Below are positions 35,406-48,445 of a stretch of 64,000 nucleotides of DNA, piece after piece (position 1 is the first letter of the stretch; every line of letters starts with the position of its first letter). Position numbers and translations under genes: made by a program. The stretch spans positions 301,537-365,536 of the forward strand of contig VWZS01000190.1 of assembly GCA_013397075.1 (NCBI GenBank). The letters are read 5' to 3'. A model generated the notes under the pieces. It did no database searches, was not told where the DNA came from, and worked only from the letters and a program-made list of their open reading frames with translations. The DNA comes from Rhabdornis inornatus. Lineage: Eukaryota; Chordata; Aves; Passeriformes; Rhabdornithidae.

Positions 35406-38400
35406 TCCCTGCATCCCCTGCCTCCACCACTGCAGCTCTCCCAGGACCGGGGCGTCCCAAGCTGGGTCCCGTATCCCTTCCCTGTAGCTGCTCCTCCAAG
35501 GTAAGGCTGCGTTCCGTGCCCCCCCGTCCCACTGGGCACCCCGGTGGGCTGCAGCCCCCAGTGCCGCTGGCAGTATTCAGGGCTGCAGCCTGAAGGGACT
35601 CCTGGGAATCCAAAACCTGGATGGGTGCCCCCAGCTTGGACAGAACAACAGAACCACGCCTGGGACAGCAAAACCCCAGAGGTGGCACGTCCCTCCTTGC
35701 ATGAAGGGGCTGGGATGCTCCTGCCTGGGAGGTGTGGGGGTCTACAGCATCTTCATCCCTTGCCAGCTGGCATTCCCAGACCACTTCCTTCTATGCCAAC
35801 TCCCTGGAATAAACCTTGTCCCTGCTGTGGTCCTCATCAAGGGGACCCTGAGAGCTGGTGCCATGTCATGCACCCGAAACCCACGATGGCCAAGCCCTGA
35901 GGGGCCCTGGGTGATGCCAGAGCCACGGTGCATGCTGAGGGAGGAGGCAAGAGGAGAGGAGCTCTCCTCCTCACCCTGTGGGGGAAGAAGGACCAACTCT
36001 GCTCTGTCCTAAGGGCTTTGTCCCACTGTCCTTTCAGTTCCAATGGGGCAAGCAGCAGGTAAGTGCCTCTGTTCGGTGTCACTTGGATGTGCAGGCAGTG
36101 AACAAGGTAGAAAAAGGGTCTGGGACCTGTGAGAGGCTTGGAGAAGAGCAAGGCAGAGATGCGCATGCAGGGATTGGTGTGTGTATTCCCAGTGAGTGGA
36201 GGGCTGTGTCCCTTCCCACTGGACACACTCCAGTGGTGACCCTGCAAGTCGCCAAACTCATTGGTAGGTCCCACCAAGCAGTCCTGGGAGGTGTTTCCAA
36301 GTCCCCAGCTGCCTGCAAATCCAGATCCACTGGAGCCTGCATGGACTCCCAGCAGCTACAGAGCCACTGGTCCCACAGGGGTGGCTGTCACGGGATCAAA
36401 ACAACCAGGACAAACCCTACAGCAAGCTGCCTCTGCAGCCTTCCCAGGGACAGATGGCATGGGGACGTGGGGCAGGTGGAGAAGTGGTCCATGCTCCAGT
36501 GGCTCTGTGGTCCATCCTTGAGGACCTGAGCAAACCCAGTGATGGCCCTGGGATCCTGCTGGAGTCGGGCTGTCCACGTCCTGCTCCTGCAGTGCTGGGA
36601 GCTGAAGGAATAAGAGCAGCATGTTTCTGCCATCCACCCCTCAAAAGCTGCAGAGGGCTCAGGCTGGGCCTGGTTTTTGGGTGGAAGAAGCAAAATATGA
36701 ATTGTCTAACAGATGGAAATGTGGAAATTTCTGCCTGGGAGGCCTTGGCATTTGCCCACCTAGCAGCAGCACAAGTCCAGAGACACAGACTCTTGGCACA
36801 TGGCGTGGGAGATTTGGGGGGAACACCCATAGCCCACTGTGATGCTCTGTCACTTCTCCTCCCCCTGCTGCTATGGGAGCAGCCAGTAAATTGGGAAGCT
36901 GTGGCTGTGCTCAGCACCCCAGTGTGGTACAGGGCAGCCCTGGGTGCACTCACCTGGCTTTGGAGAGCTTTGGGGAAGCTGAGCCTGCTGCTCTGTGGGC
37001 ATCTCCCTGGAAGATGCTCAAAGCAGGATGCAGGGTCTGTAGCAGAGAGCTGTCGGGGGGCTGGCTCCCAGGTGTGCAGTCAGGCTCACCCCCTCCCTGC
37101 AGTCTGCATGGGGCAGGGGCTGCTGGAGCAGCAGCGGAAAGCAGGAGCTAATTTAATATTTATCACCGGGTATGGGTGAAGGCTGCCTGTTTTTTCCAGT
37201 GTCTCTAAAAGTGCAAGCAGAACTGAACAGGCACGGGGTGAGGGGGTCTGGTTCATGCAGATGATCACACGGAGCAGGCGGGGGTTGTACAACGCACGGG
37301 AGGAGTTGTGGAGTAGCTGCCGGCTGTGCCCGATGATCCAGGGATGTACCGTGCAGCCAACGCTCTTTTACTGCTTCAAAATCCTGCGAGAGCAGGATGA
37401 AACCGGGAGGGAATTCTCGCCTGTGTGTGAGGGCACCCAAATATACACATACACACACGTGTCCTACCCCAATACGTCGTGGAACTGGGGAATGCCAGCA
37501 CATGAGCTGGTTACGCTCCCAGCTCCCCCCGGCAAGCGCTTCCACCTCCCCCGTTCCCTCAGGGAAAACTCTTCCAACGCTGCTGCTGATGGATATCGCT
37601 GCCGGAGCGCGGGCTTCTTTCTTGACCCTCCTTCTGGCATCATCCAAATTCCCTCTGCCAGCTTTGTAAGCTTCAGTTTGAGATGGTGCAGGAGCTTGAG
37701 GCTAAACGTCTGTTTGCCAGGGTCTTAAACAAGGATGAGATCTACAACAGGGATTTCTCTGGGCAGGGAATGAAGTTGGGACCTTGCTCTGGTGATGAGG
37801 AGCCCAACCCTTTGGGCTTGGAAGAGAGAGTTAGGATGAAGTGACCAATTCCACCTTCAAGGCTTCTCGCTGGGCTGTGTTTTCCCGTCAGGGTCTGAGC
37901 CCGCCCAAGGCTCAGGATGTTGCTGTGTGCCCAAGCACGGCTCCCTCTGGTCAAACACAGAGAGAGCATGGAGGTGCTAGCTTTGATCAAACCCTTGGCA
38001 TGCTTTAGGCTGAACTGTGCCCAAGCCACAGGGAGGAAAGGTGAGGAGCTGATGCCACCAGGCAGTAGCCAGCTCCCAACCTGGCTCAGCTTGTGCAAGC
38101 AGCGGGCACTGGTTCCTTGGCACCGAGGCTTTTCCAGCACAGCCTCTTAACCCTGCTAATTCCCTTGTGTTCTCCTGCCAGACCTGCTGTCCCTCTGCCA
38201 GGGGATGGCCCAGAGCCTGCTAATTGCGCCAGCAAGCTGCCACGTGTCTCCATCACTGGGTTGTTATCCTCTGGTGTTATTTTGGGGACTGCTGGCCCTT
38301 GTCTGGCAGTGTGGGACAGGATGGTGACTGGCAGCATCCCTTGCCTCTTCCTCTTCACCATTGCCTGCTAAATGATCTCAGTCATGGATTGATGCCCCTG

Positions 38401-38809
38401 CTCCCATTCTCACCAGGGATCAGGGCAATCCTCAGCACACCACAGGGCTTCTCCCATTACTTCTTCCCTGTTGGAAATGCAACAAAGACACAGTGAGAGG
38501 AAGGTCTGCCTGAGCTTGCCTAACCCGCTCTCAGCCCAAAAGTCCACAACTCCAAGGCTGGTTTGGAGGTCCCAGCACTGATTTGAAGGTGTCACAGGTA
38601 ATCCCCACAACAATCCTCTGCTCTCCTCCCCTTCTCATCCAGGGGAGGCTCAGGGTGCCAGAGCACCCTGGAACATCATTCACCTCCCACCTCCCCATCC
38701 CCTCCTCATGTCCCCAGGCCATCTGGCCACACTCATCCATGTTAAACAAATGCTGGAGTCTATTATCAGGCCCTACCTCCCCCTTCCCCCCCAGACAGAT
38801 GGAGGTTGA

Positions 38810-38955
38810 GCGCACCCGGAGCCCCGGCCCGCAGCATTCATGTGTGTGAATGAGAAAATTGAATTATTTATGGCCATGTGAATAAGGCTGGCGGCTGCGG
38901 AGGCCGAGCGGAAAGGACTCCATTACGTGGAGAGTACCTGTTGCTATGGAGCTGG
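38810..38955. promoter_or_regulatory. Candidate conserved non-coding element with X-box-like site
   Basis: A CpG-containing start is followed by AATTGAATTATTTATGGCC and then GTTGCTATGG (38940-38949), which resembles an RFX half site. The patch is free of repeats. Regulatory role inferred from motif density only. Confidence 0.3.
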
Positions 38956-40394
38956 GGCTTCTTCCCCATGGCCCCCCATGCACAGCTGCATCCCTGCCTG
39001 CCCCCATCCCACCCTGATCCTCATGGAGCTGGGATGGAGAGCTGGACTGGCCAATGTGACCAGTATGGGTGCTTTCCTCCCTGTACTGTGCCTGCTGCTC
39101 CTGCAGACTGTTTTGGAGGTCACCCCAAATCCCCCCACATTTTGAAGGAGGGCCCACAGTGCAATGTGGGGATGGTGTGAGGCTGGTGGCCACTGGCCCC
39201 CTGACCCCCTGTCCACCATGATCTGCAGCCAGAAAACAGTGGGAAATATTGGGGTGGGAAGTGTTGGGGTGGGCAGTGCCAGCATCCCATGGCTAGGGCT
39301 GGGAAAAGCAAGTCTGACCCTGGGCACAGCACAGGGTGAGGGGTCACTCTCAGCTCAGACTCCTCAACTCCCGTTAAAACTCCCATCCCTGGAGGCAGCA
39401 CAAGCTGTGGCTTGAGGTCCCCCACTTTCCCCACACCCAGGCAGAAAAGCAGCTTAGCAAGAGCAGGGACTCCTTCTAGAGCCACCTGCATTGCAGCCTC
39501 TTCTTCAGAGATGCCAAATTCTGCAGTGGTGCTGAGGGAGGTGCTGGGGCTTCCCTCCCTCCCACTGTCTCCCCTACTCCTCTTTGGCTAAAAAGTGGGT
39601 CTTTGTCCCTGTTGGGGTGCAGTCCTTTCTGCCACACTGGGGTCAGGCCAGGCACCTGGAGACCATGAGGGGATGGGACGTGGCAGCCCCCAACCCTGCA
39701 CGACAGCAGCGCAGGGACTCCTGCTCTCTTCCCTGCAGAGCTAAGAATAGACTCCAGCTCCTCTCCTGGTGCTGAGTGGGCTCTGCTGGGCTCAGAGGAA
39801 TAAAAAGCAGGAAAACGCTTATTTTAGTTGCTGCAGTCGACAGCTGTGACTCGTATGTACCTAAGGAGCGGCTTTGCACTGTGTTTACCCTCCCGCTGCC
39901 GGGAGCAGAGGCACCATTGCAGACCTCTCATTCAGGCTATGGATGCCCCTGCCATGCTCCCAGCCCAAAATCCCAGCTGGCTCCCAATCCTTCTCCAGCA
40001 CAACTGGCTGCTTCCCACCCTTCTTTTCCCCAAGCTTTTAGAGTGAGCCCAGGCGATGCAGATGCTCCCACCATTCCTGTGCCTTGGGAGATGCTCCCCA
40101 CCATTCCCTGCACCAGCCACTGCTGGAGGTCAGCAGAGTCTTGCTGAGATTTTTAGGGCTTCTGTAGGGTCCCAGAGTGCTTCAGGCTACACAGGGGGAT
40201 TGTCCCCAGCACCTGAGATAAAGGCAGATTGCAGACATCCCTATGTCCAAGCGACACACCTGCCTGGGATGCTGCAGCAGTGAGCAGGCATTTGCCAGCT
40301 CTGGCTCTGGGTGCAAGGCCAGGGGAAGCACCTGCTCCAGGAGAGCAGCTCTAGGTCCTTCTCCCCAGCGTCACCCCCGAGGTAAAACCAAGAG

Positions 40395-40540
40395 AAAGCT
40401 AATTGTTACCATAGTTACGTGAAGTGGCCTTTCTTAGGGAGCCGCGTCATCACTGCTGTCACAAGGTTAAGGCGGTGGGGAGTGGTGGTGGGGAAGGGGG
40501 GGGAGATGTGTTTTCTTTGGGAAAACCATGGCAACAGCTA
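40395..40540. promoter_or_regulatory. Candidate regulatory patch with paired X-box-like sites
   Basis: Contains GTTACCATAGTTAC (40405-40418), an imperfect inverted X-box, and CCATGGCAAC (40526-40535), a second half site about 110 bp away. A further GTTGCCATGG is at 40721-40730. RFX binding is an inference from the motif. Confidence 0.3.
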
Positions 40541-42784
40541 TTTCTAAGGGAACAGCTGTGCACAGCGAGGCCATGGGGAAGGGGCTGGGGCATCTCAATG
40601 CCAGCCATGCTCTGAAGGCAGCAGTGCCAGGCCCAGCAGCTCTCCATGGCAGTCTGCATCCCCAGAGTCCCCTTCCCACCTGTGCCAGGGCTTGCTGGGT
40701 GTCTCCCATAGTGCTGGCATGTTGCCATGGGCTCCAGCATGTCCAGGAAAGCAACGAGGCCACGCCAGTTTGCTTGGCATGTGCAACTACTCCTGGCATG
40801 TTCCCATCGGTAGGGCTTGAAGGACTGCCAGACGTGTAGGATGGCTAGGACCACCCACCATGGGGAGTGGAGATGGAATTGCTTGTCCAGAGTAAATTCA
40901 CACTGAAGGAGCCCCAGCAGAAAGCTTGAGGTTGATGAATGAGTGACATGAAGCTTGAACAACCATAATGTAAATACTGGTGGAAATCACAGGGATGGTG
41001 TCGACTCCCCCAGGGTCAGTACAGCATGGGCTGGTAAAATGGGAAGGTGCTCTTGGAACTAAGGAACACTAGTGGAGGTGAAAAAGCCATGAGGATGTCC
41101 TGCAGGTCCAGGCAGGGCTGGCTAAGCCCTGGAGACACAGAAGTCTGAGGAATCCACACCCTGGATCAGCTTTGCAAAGGCCAAGCAGACCCAGCAAGGA
41201 GAAGATGCCTGTCTCAGCCGCACCCTCCACCCCAGCTCCTATTTCAACACATAGCTGGGAATTATCTCTGTTTGCAAAACACTTAATTAAGACCATTTCC
41301 CTGAAGGAAACCAAGATGGAGAGCTTCACTTCTCAGTATTCCAGTGTTTTCTGGCATTCGTTTCCACGCCAATTAGGGTGCAAATTAGTCATGCCAAGAG
41401 CAATCCAGTGGTTGTGCTCAAGGGAAGCCCTTCAGCACATGTGCCATCTTCTTCCAGGAAGGCAGGTGGCAGGCACAGGTGGGGTAGCCACTGCAGGGAC
41501 AGGGAAGGGATCCTTGGGGTGCTAGGGGGTGCATTTTGTGGTTACAGCTTGGGACTGAGCTCAGACGCCGGGATTGGGCATGGAGCAGAGTCAGCAAGAG
41601 GGTTTAGGGTGTCTCCATGAGCTCTGTGTGCTTCTCCTAGGCCCCTGGACTTCAGGATGACTTGGTGAACCACTGGGCTCTGAGATTAAGCTCCTTGTTG
41701 GCACTGACAAGAGAGGGAGATGAATCTGAGGATGAGGTGCTCAGGTCTGTGCCTTGCTGTGATGAGATCCAACCAGAGAGTGTATCAGAGGGATAGCACA
41801 GAAATGTGCTTCAAGGGTGCTTGACATCTTGAGGTTTTTGCATCTGGACAATCTCCTGCTCAGGTCTTCAGATGGACATGTGGAGGCATCTCTGCCACAG
41901 CTGTGGTTGTGCATCCATCCATCTGCAGGTGAACCTGTCCTTGTTCACTTCAGCTGAGAGGTTTTTGTAGGAGACAGCTGAAATGTGGGATGAGAGTTCA
42001 GGAGGAGGAGGGTCCAAAGGGGAATAAAAAAAGCCCCTCTGGACAGCATTACAGTCATACTGGCTGCTCTCCCAGGGTGCTGCAGTTGTAGGAATTCACT
42101 GAACATGACCAAGGGCACCTGCTGAGAGCAGTGATGCAGCCACTCAGCACGCAAGGGAGAATCTGGTTCATTGATTGATGGAAGACCGTGGTAGCAGAGC
42201 AGGCGGAAGAGGAGCTGGCAGAGAGGTGGCTGGGAGGAGTCATCTGAAAGTCACAGTTGGCTGTGCACATGTCCCCCTGTCACTCAGGGAGTGGGATCTC
42301 ACTGTAGCACCAGGCATCGTCCCTGCCTTCCCTCTCACCCTCTTCAGGGGAGTGGAAGACATCCACAGCCCTGCAGAAATACTGCACAGAGCCCTTGCTG
42401 ATTGTCAGAGAGTCAGGATGGGAAGGTAACAGCTAAAATAATAATTTCTTGGTGATCTCAGTGGTGAGGTTCAGCTTCCCCATTGCTTTTGATCCCCTTT
42501 TGCTGCATTTGTGGGGTGGTCTTGGCTGGTGCCTCATTCTCCATCAGAACACTTGTGTCTGTCTCTGCCTTCATGGGACAAACTCAGGGTCAGGTGCATG
42601 ATGCTACTTTCCCTAAATACTCCAACCTTCTCATTTCCCATGGGCACAGCCACCATGCAGGGACCAGAAGCCTTCCTCACCTTCTGGCCAGCCTGCCCAT
42701 TGCCTGCTCCATCTCCTTCCAAACAGAACCAGAATTCCTGTGACGGACTACCTGCCCACGGGGCCTGCCCTCCAAGCCCCCATT

Positions 42785-43400
42785 AGTTAGCAGTTGTCTT
42801 AAGCACTGCAACATTTGATGCCTTATTCCTCCTAATCCCGCCTGATGAAACCGTGGCTGTCCTCATTAGCCACATAATTGTTCGGCAAACACAAAACAGG
42901 CCCTGACACAGTCTAAGGAAATTGGCTTAAAAATATGGAGCCACATTCTCAGATGTTGTTGAAGGGGTCTCATTTGTTTATTTGCATTCACGTGGCACCC
43001 TGTAGATAATGAGAGACAGACTGCTACAAAAGCACCTGTTTTTCTTAAAGATCCTCTGAGGTGGGAAATGCCAGCTGGGATATCCAGCCCAGGATAGCTA
43101 GCTCTCCACTTGGTCCCAACTGTTGCACCAAGGTGTTTCCAAGAAGAGAAGATGGCATGTGCCACCCATGGTACTCTCCACACTGGTAATGTTGCCCAGG
43201 GAGAGACTTAGCCATCCACATCTCCCAGTGATAATGCCTTGAATATGAATTTTGAAGGGGCTCTGACAGCAGACGACAGGGCTAGGTTAATGGAGGCAGC
43301 GGTAAGAAATCTAATTAACCCACAGTATGTTGTTTAATTTGTGCAAAGTTGTTGTGGTTACTCAACTATAAACTTCATCCCCAGCTCTAAATGACAGTGA
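42785..43400. promoter_or_regulatory. Candidate conserved non-coding block
   Basis: Two AT-rich patches (about 42785-43030 and 43225-43400) carry TTAGTTAGCAGTTGTCTTAA, CATTAGCCACATAATTG, TTTGTTTATTTGCAT and TCTAATTAACCCA motifs. These are typical of homeodomain, SOX and FOX-bound enhancers. There are no repeats and no convincing open frames. Conservation is unproven. Confidence 0.3.
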
Positions 43401-44924
43401 CTTGAATGGCAGCAGTGGAGAGCATCCTGGAGGTGGGCAGCCACCCCGTGCTCACCCTTGAAGGTGCCCTCAATTACGTGCAGAGTGTTCCAGTGGTTGC
43501 CTCCATCTGGCTCTTCCATGGCATTTGAGACCCTTTTCTAGCTCCGGTCTTTGGAACGGGCACCTGTGCTGCTTCGCTGCCTGCTCTGGCATTCAACCCT
43601 GCTGCATGGCTTCCAAAAACCAGCCTTCAGGACCCAGAAGTGTCAATCTGTTGATTGCACTCAGGTCTAGGAGATGGCTTCAGGTCATCGAGTTCCCATC
43701 ACAGCTTTTAGGCTGTAATTATGTTCAAGGCTCTTTGCCTCGGTTATGTCTTTTTACTAATGCTTGGAGCTGCTGTACTGATCTTTTCTTCAAGGCTGAC
43801 CTCCATGTAGCTTCCCAGGAGAGAGCCAGGACTGTTATTTAAGCAAATTCACAAACCAGGTCCCAAAGGCCAGTTGTCCATTATACGATTTTTTTGAACA
43901 GCAGGAAACATCAGCAGGGCTGATGGTGGCTGAGCTCTTTGTGTTGATTCAGGAAGAAGCACAGGAAAAGGGGCGGATGTCACAGGTCAGGTCTCTTCCC
44001 AGGGTAACCTCCCCCAAAGATCTTTGACCAGACAACAGCTCCTCTGAAGAGGTGCTCTGGAGACTGTGGTGTCCACAGAAGGGTGATGCTGCACCTCAAT
44101 GTCTCACCAAAGCTCCATGGTCTGCCCATGGCCGCTACAAGAGACACAGACACACACGTACCTTGCAGGGACATCCTTCCTGTGGAGCAAAAAGGTTTAA
44201 CCAGGCCCCAGAACACTCACAGTTGCCCAGTGAGGTGAAGTTTGACAAGAAAAGAATAGAGAAGGGAGATGATTCACCTCTGGGGTCCATTAAAGCCAAG
44301 CAGACTGATCCCACACTGCTGCAGGGTTTGTAGGAGAAGAGACTTCCAGCACTGAGCACTCTGAGGTCCTGCTGTTACTCTGAAAGTGCTGGGGACGTGG
44401 AATACAAACACACCGTTGGCATCAATGTAAGGTTACACCGAGCCCTGCAAGGTCTACGGCCTCCTCCCTGCAGCCTGCAGCAGCTCCCACTCCCATTTCC
44501 AGGGGACTGCAGCCCCTCTGTCTGATGGAAAGTTAGAAGGGAGACCTTGGCTCACTCCTTCCTGGACACAGGCTGTTCATCCAAGCCAGTGGAGGTGCCT
44601 GGTGGAGATGCCAGGGTATTGCTTGCTGTCCAGGATGGGATTCCCATCAAATAATATGCCCAGCAAGCCAGCCTGCATCCACAGGGTTCCCAGTGAAGTC
44701 CCATGTGGGGACACAGAAGCGCCCTCAGAGCAGGGACAGCTCAGTCACCATCAGTTTGAGTGTGTCCCCAAGCAAATCTCTTGGCATCCTGTTCCCACAC
44801 TGTTGAGCTTCACAGCCCTTCCCCTCCAGCCTGGGAACAAAACCAGGTCCCTGGGCAGCCAAGGGGGGAAGTAGCAGAGGAGCTCAATTTGGGTTTTCCT
44901 TTCTTTTCCTTTTTTTTCTTTTTT

Positions 44925-45150
44925 AAGAATTAAAAAGTGGCAGTGCTAGCAAAGGGTAATTATCCCTCTGTTCCAGCTGAAATACAATTAAGGCGGCTCT
45001 CAACGAGCCCCCGGGATATTGTGGTTTACTAATTAACAAGCGGATATGCTGTGGCCCCTGTCATGGCAATTACAGCATGAGACAGGCTTCAGGAGCTCTA
45101 ATTACACGTCAGCCCGCAACACACACTGCAATACAAATTAATGAGGGCCC
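44925..45150. promoter_or_regulatory. Candidate conserved non-coding element
   Basis: Dense TAATTA/ATTAA motifs (GGGTAATTATCC, TACAATTAAGG, TACTAATTAACAAGC, GGCAATTACAGC, TCTAATTACACG, CAAATTAATGAGG) lie within about 220 bp. This density is much greater than in flanking sequence and is the strongest enhancer-like homeodomain cluster in the window. Function is inferred. Confidence 0.35.
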
Positions 45151-46374
45151 GAGCTGGCAATGGAGGGAATTTGCCCAGCAAGAGGCTGAGATGGGCAGCA
45201 GGGATGGGGATGGATGCAGGAGATAGGGATGTGACTCCAAGCCTAGGGATACCGTTGCACACTGCAGGATCAGAAGGATGAAGGGAGGAAATTTGGGATG
45301 AAATGCCCCATGGTTACCCAAAAATGGTGCATTGAAGAAAAGGAGAGGGGCTTTTGCTTTGTGGAGCCATGGCCTGATGAGATGAGTGGCATTTGGGATG
45401 GCTGCAATGAATAGCAAGTATCACATCTTCCACTGTTAATTCCCAGACCAATAAAGATGCTGTTAAGAAAAGAAGTCAGATGGGAAATACCCAACAGGGT
45501 TTTGACTGCTGACAAATAACAAACAGATCTCCCAGAGCCAGGAGGAATTTTTCTGACAAATTGTTTATTGGGGAAAGTTATGCACTTTCAGCTTGAGTTG
45601 AACTAATAGCTTTGGCCAGATCTGGAAAATAAAAAAAAAAGGCAATCAGGATTTTTGTAAATGCAGTTTTGACACCTTGCATTTTAAAAAGCTGCTTTCT
45701 TTCAAAATGTATTTAAAAGATGTAATTAAACCAAAATACAGACCACACACCTAATGAGGACACTTGGTTTCTGACAAAATGAAACTATATTTATCAGCTT
45801 TGCTGATATTTATCAGAGTTTTGCTGCTCCAAGCTCAGTAGTGACACAGATTTTCTGTGACATTAGTATGCCTGTTGAATTTACTGCTCCTGAATTTACT
45901 GTTTCTTCTCCAGCACCTGTCTGCTGCGGGCAGCCAAGGAGGGACAGTGGGAGGTGACACGGTGGATGCTCCAGGCTTTGGCCACCAGCATCACCTGCAA
46001 ATGCCGCTGCAGACAGAGAGGTTCTTGGGCAGATGGGAGGATCTGGGGAAGGTGAAGCTCCCAGGTTTTGGAGCTCCCTCCAGCCTCCCGCAGAGGTGGA
46101 ATCAGTGGAGCTTAGGGGCAGCCCTTGCAGGGGGATGGAGTCAGAGCAGGGGCATGCACAGCAGGTCCCTCATTTGCTCAGGTTGTCACGAAGGGCTGGG
46201 AGGAGGCAGGTGAGGAGCTTTCAGACTAATCCTTCTTGTTCCCATGGGCTGTGGGGAGGAGACCCTGCACAGTCCCCACTGCCAACACCCAGAGCATGAA
46301 ACCACCAGTGGCCACCTCTGTCACAGAACGTGGCAGAGGAAGGGCACACACCTCCTCACACGCAGCTCCCAGTA

Positions 46375-46630
46375 TAGATCTCATTAACCGCCACAATTAA
46401 CATGAGCCAGGCCCTCTCCCTTCCTTGTCACCCCAGCCAGAGCTGTACATAAAAATAACTGTTTATTACACAGCAGGCAGAGCCGGCTTATCACTGCAGA
46501 CAGGAAATTGCTGCGCAGAAACCGCACGTTTCACTTTTAATAAGTTTGGCAATAAAACATCTCATCAAACGAGGCCACGACAGGGCAATAATGAAGCTTC
46601 CGCGTGGACCATAATTGCTCACTGCTCTCC
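46375..46630. promoter_or_regulatory. Candidate conserved non-coding element
   Basis: Contains CATTAACCGCCACAATTAAC, TAAAAATAACTGTTTATTAC, TTTTAATAAGTTTGGC and CCATAATTGCTCA in unique sequence without coding potential. The composition resembles vertebrate developmental enhancers. This is suggestive only. Confidence 0.3.
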
Positions 46631-48304
46631 TGGGGGCGAGCCAGAAAATGGGGAGCAAGGGGGGAGATGGATGGCAGCATCATCCTCCCTCACCTCCTGC
46701 TCTGGGAGCATCCATCCCTCCTTATCCCTGGCAGCATCCCCAGAGCACTGACACCCTCCAGGAAGGACTGAAGAGGAGATCTGTCTATGCTGGAGAGATA
46801 CAGGCAATTCCCATGGAGTGTTGGGGGAGATGTCAGAGGAATAGGGAGGCTCTTGGTGCTCCGAGGGAAAGGAAAAGGTTTTCTGCCTTCCAAGCACAGC
46901 TTTATATCACTGAGTAGTCTTCATGGGTGAGCAGGTACTCTCACACACAGTCCACCCCCATCCTTAGCCAGGAGAGACACAGTTTCCTGAAGGTTTTGCA
47001 CAGGTGGGCTCAGGATGGGGATCTCAGCATGGCAATGGAGGGGTCTGGCAGAAATCCCTGTGCTGGGCCTCTGCTGTGAACCAAGAGGGCTGCAGTGCTC
47101 CAAAACCCATCACAGCAAAGTGACATGTTGCCTGTTTGTCCTGACATCCTCATGCTGGTGGCCTCAGACTGCTGGCTAGTGACACCTCAGTCACAGGGCA
47201 CTGACGGCCCCAGCTGGTCCCTTCCACCAAAGGATGGTGCTGCTATTGCCAGGTGCTCCATCATGATGAGGCTTACTTTCTCTAAAGGAAATCAGGTCCA
47301 GCAATTGGTCACTACCCCAACCTATTTCTGAGCTTCCCAGCTTCTGTTTGATCTTCTGGATGCTGGTGGGCACAAACCAGCCCTGCCACAAGCCCATTCA
47401 GAATGATGGGAGCAGCTCAGGGAGCCCTGGTGAGGTTCCCCAACCACAGGTGGGTGACAGGGAGGCATCAGGCAGCCTGCAAAGCCCATGGTGATGAAGT
47501 GATCCCTCACCACCCCCGGAGGCAAAGCTGGCTCCTAACTTCTCTGAGTTAACCTATCCCATTCCCACCAATCATATCCCCCTTGGCAGGGAGGGAACAG
47601 AGAGGTCCAGGAGGACGTGGTGCAACCAATGCTGCAAAGAGGAGCTCTGGCATCAAGAGAGACCGGAGACAAAACAATGCATGTTCAGGCTGGCACGAGG
47701 AAATGAAGCAGTTTAGAGTCACAGCAGGAATGTGCTGGCACTAGCAGGGCCTGCTGGCAGGCTCCCAGGTGGGCAGGAGGCTTTGTTCGCCTGCAGCACT
47801 GCTCTTGGGGAGTTTACCTGGAATTACTGATCCGCATTCATAAACATGATCACGTTAATTGCTTGCTGAGACTGCAGTCACCATCTCCTCTCAGCACTGG
47901 GATTTCATCTCCCTTCCCATCCCAAATGTCAAGATGTGTCTGTTCTTCCACCCGCTCTGCACCATGGCCAAGGACAGAGAAGTGGTTGGAGGAGGAAAAG
48001 AGGCAGAGGATGGGTGAGTCCACAGGCCTGGAGCCAGAGACAGACACTCACTTCCACCACCTCTGCTCTGCAAAGCAGTGCCTTGAAAATAAAGAGCAGA
48101 CACCTTCTAGAGGGCACCAGGAGCTCTGCAGGAATCCCTGCAGCCTTGGGCAGTGATGACCTAGGGAAAGGCACCTTGTCTAGAGACCAGCTTTAACAGC
48201 AGAGCAATGACCAGGCAGCAGGAGAGGGACCAGCTCCCAGCTGAGGACAGAGACACCCAGGCTGCTCAGCGTGAAACCAGGCTGGTGCTCATCTCACTTG
48301 GAGC

Positions 48305-48445
48305 ACGGCCAATCACTTCTAGTAAATTATTCATCTGACAAATTTAGCCTGTTATTCTAGTCGTGCTCTGCCCAGAGTTTTACAGATTTTGTTATTATTT
48401 CAAATTGTGCAAACACGGCAGAAACCTCTCCCGGGCTCTGGTGCG
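48305..48445. promoter_or_regulatory. Candidate conserved non-coding element
   Basis: A unique AT-rich patch, about 1.2 kb left of the mir-7 hairpin, contains GTAAATTATTCATCTGACAA, GCCTGTTATTCTAG and TTTTGTTATTATTTC. It could belong to mir-7 control sequences or a precursor transcript. No direct evidence. Confidence 0.25.

Noticed and set aside
36417..37179. Long open frames on both strands (241 codons plus, 178 codons minus)
   Set aside because: The two overlap on opposite strands in GC-rich DNA and neither shows recognisable family motifs, exon structure or a promoter.
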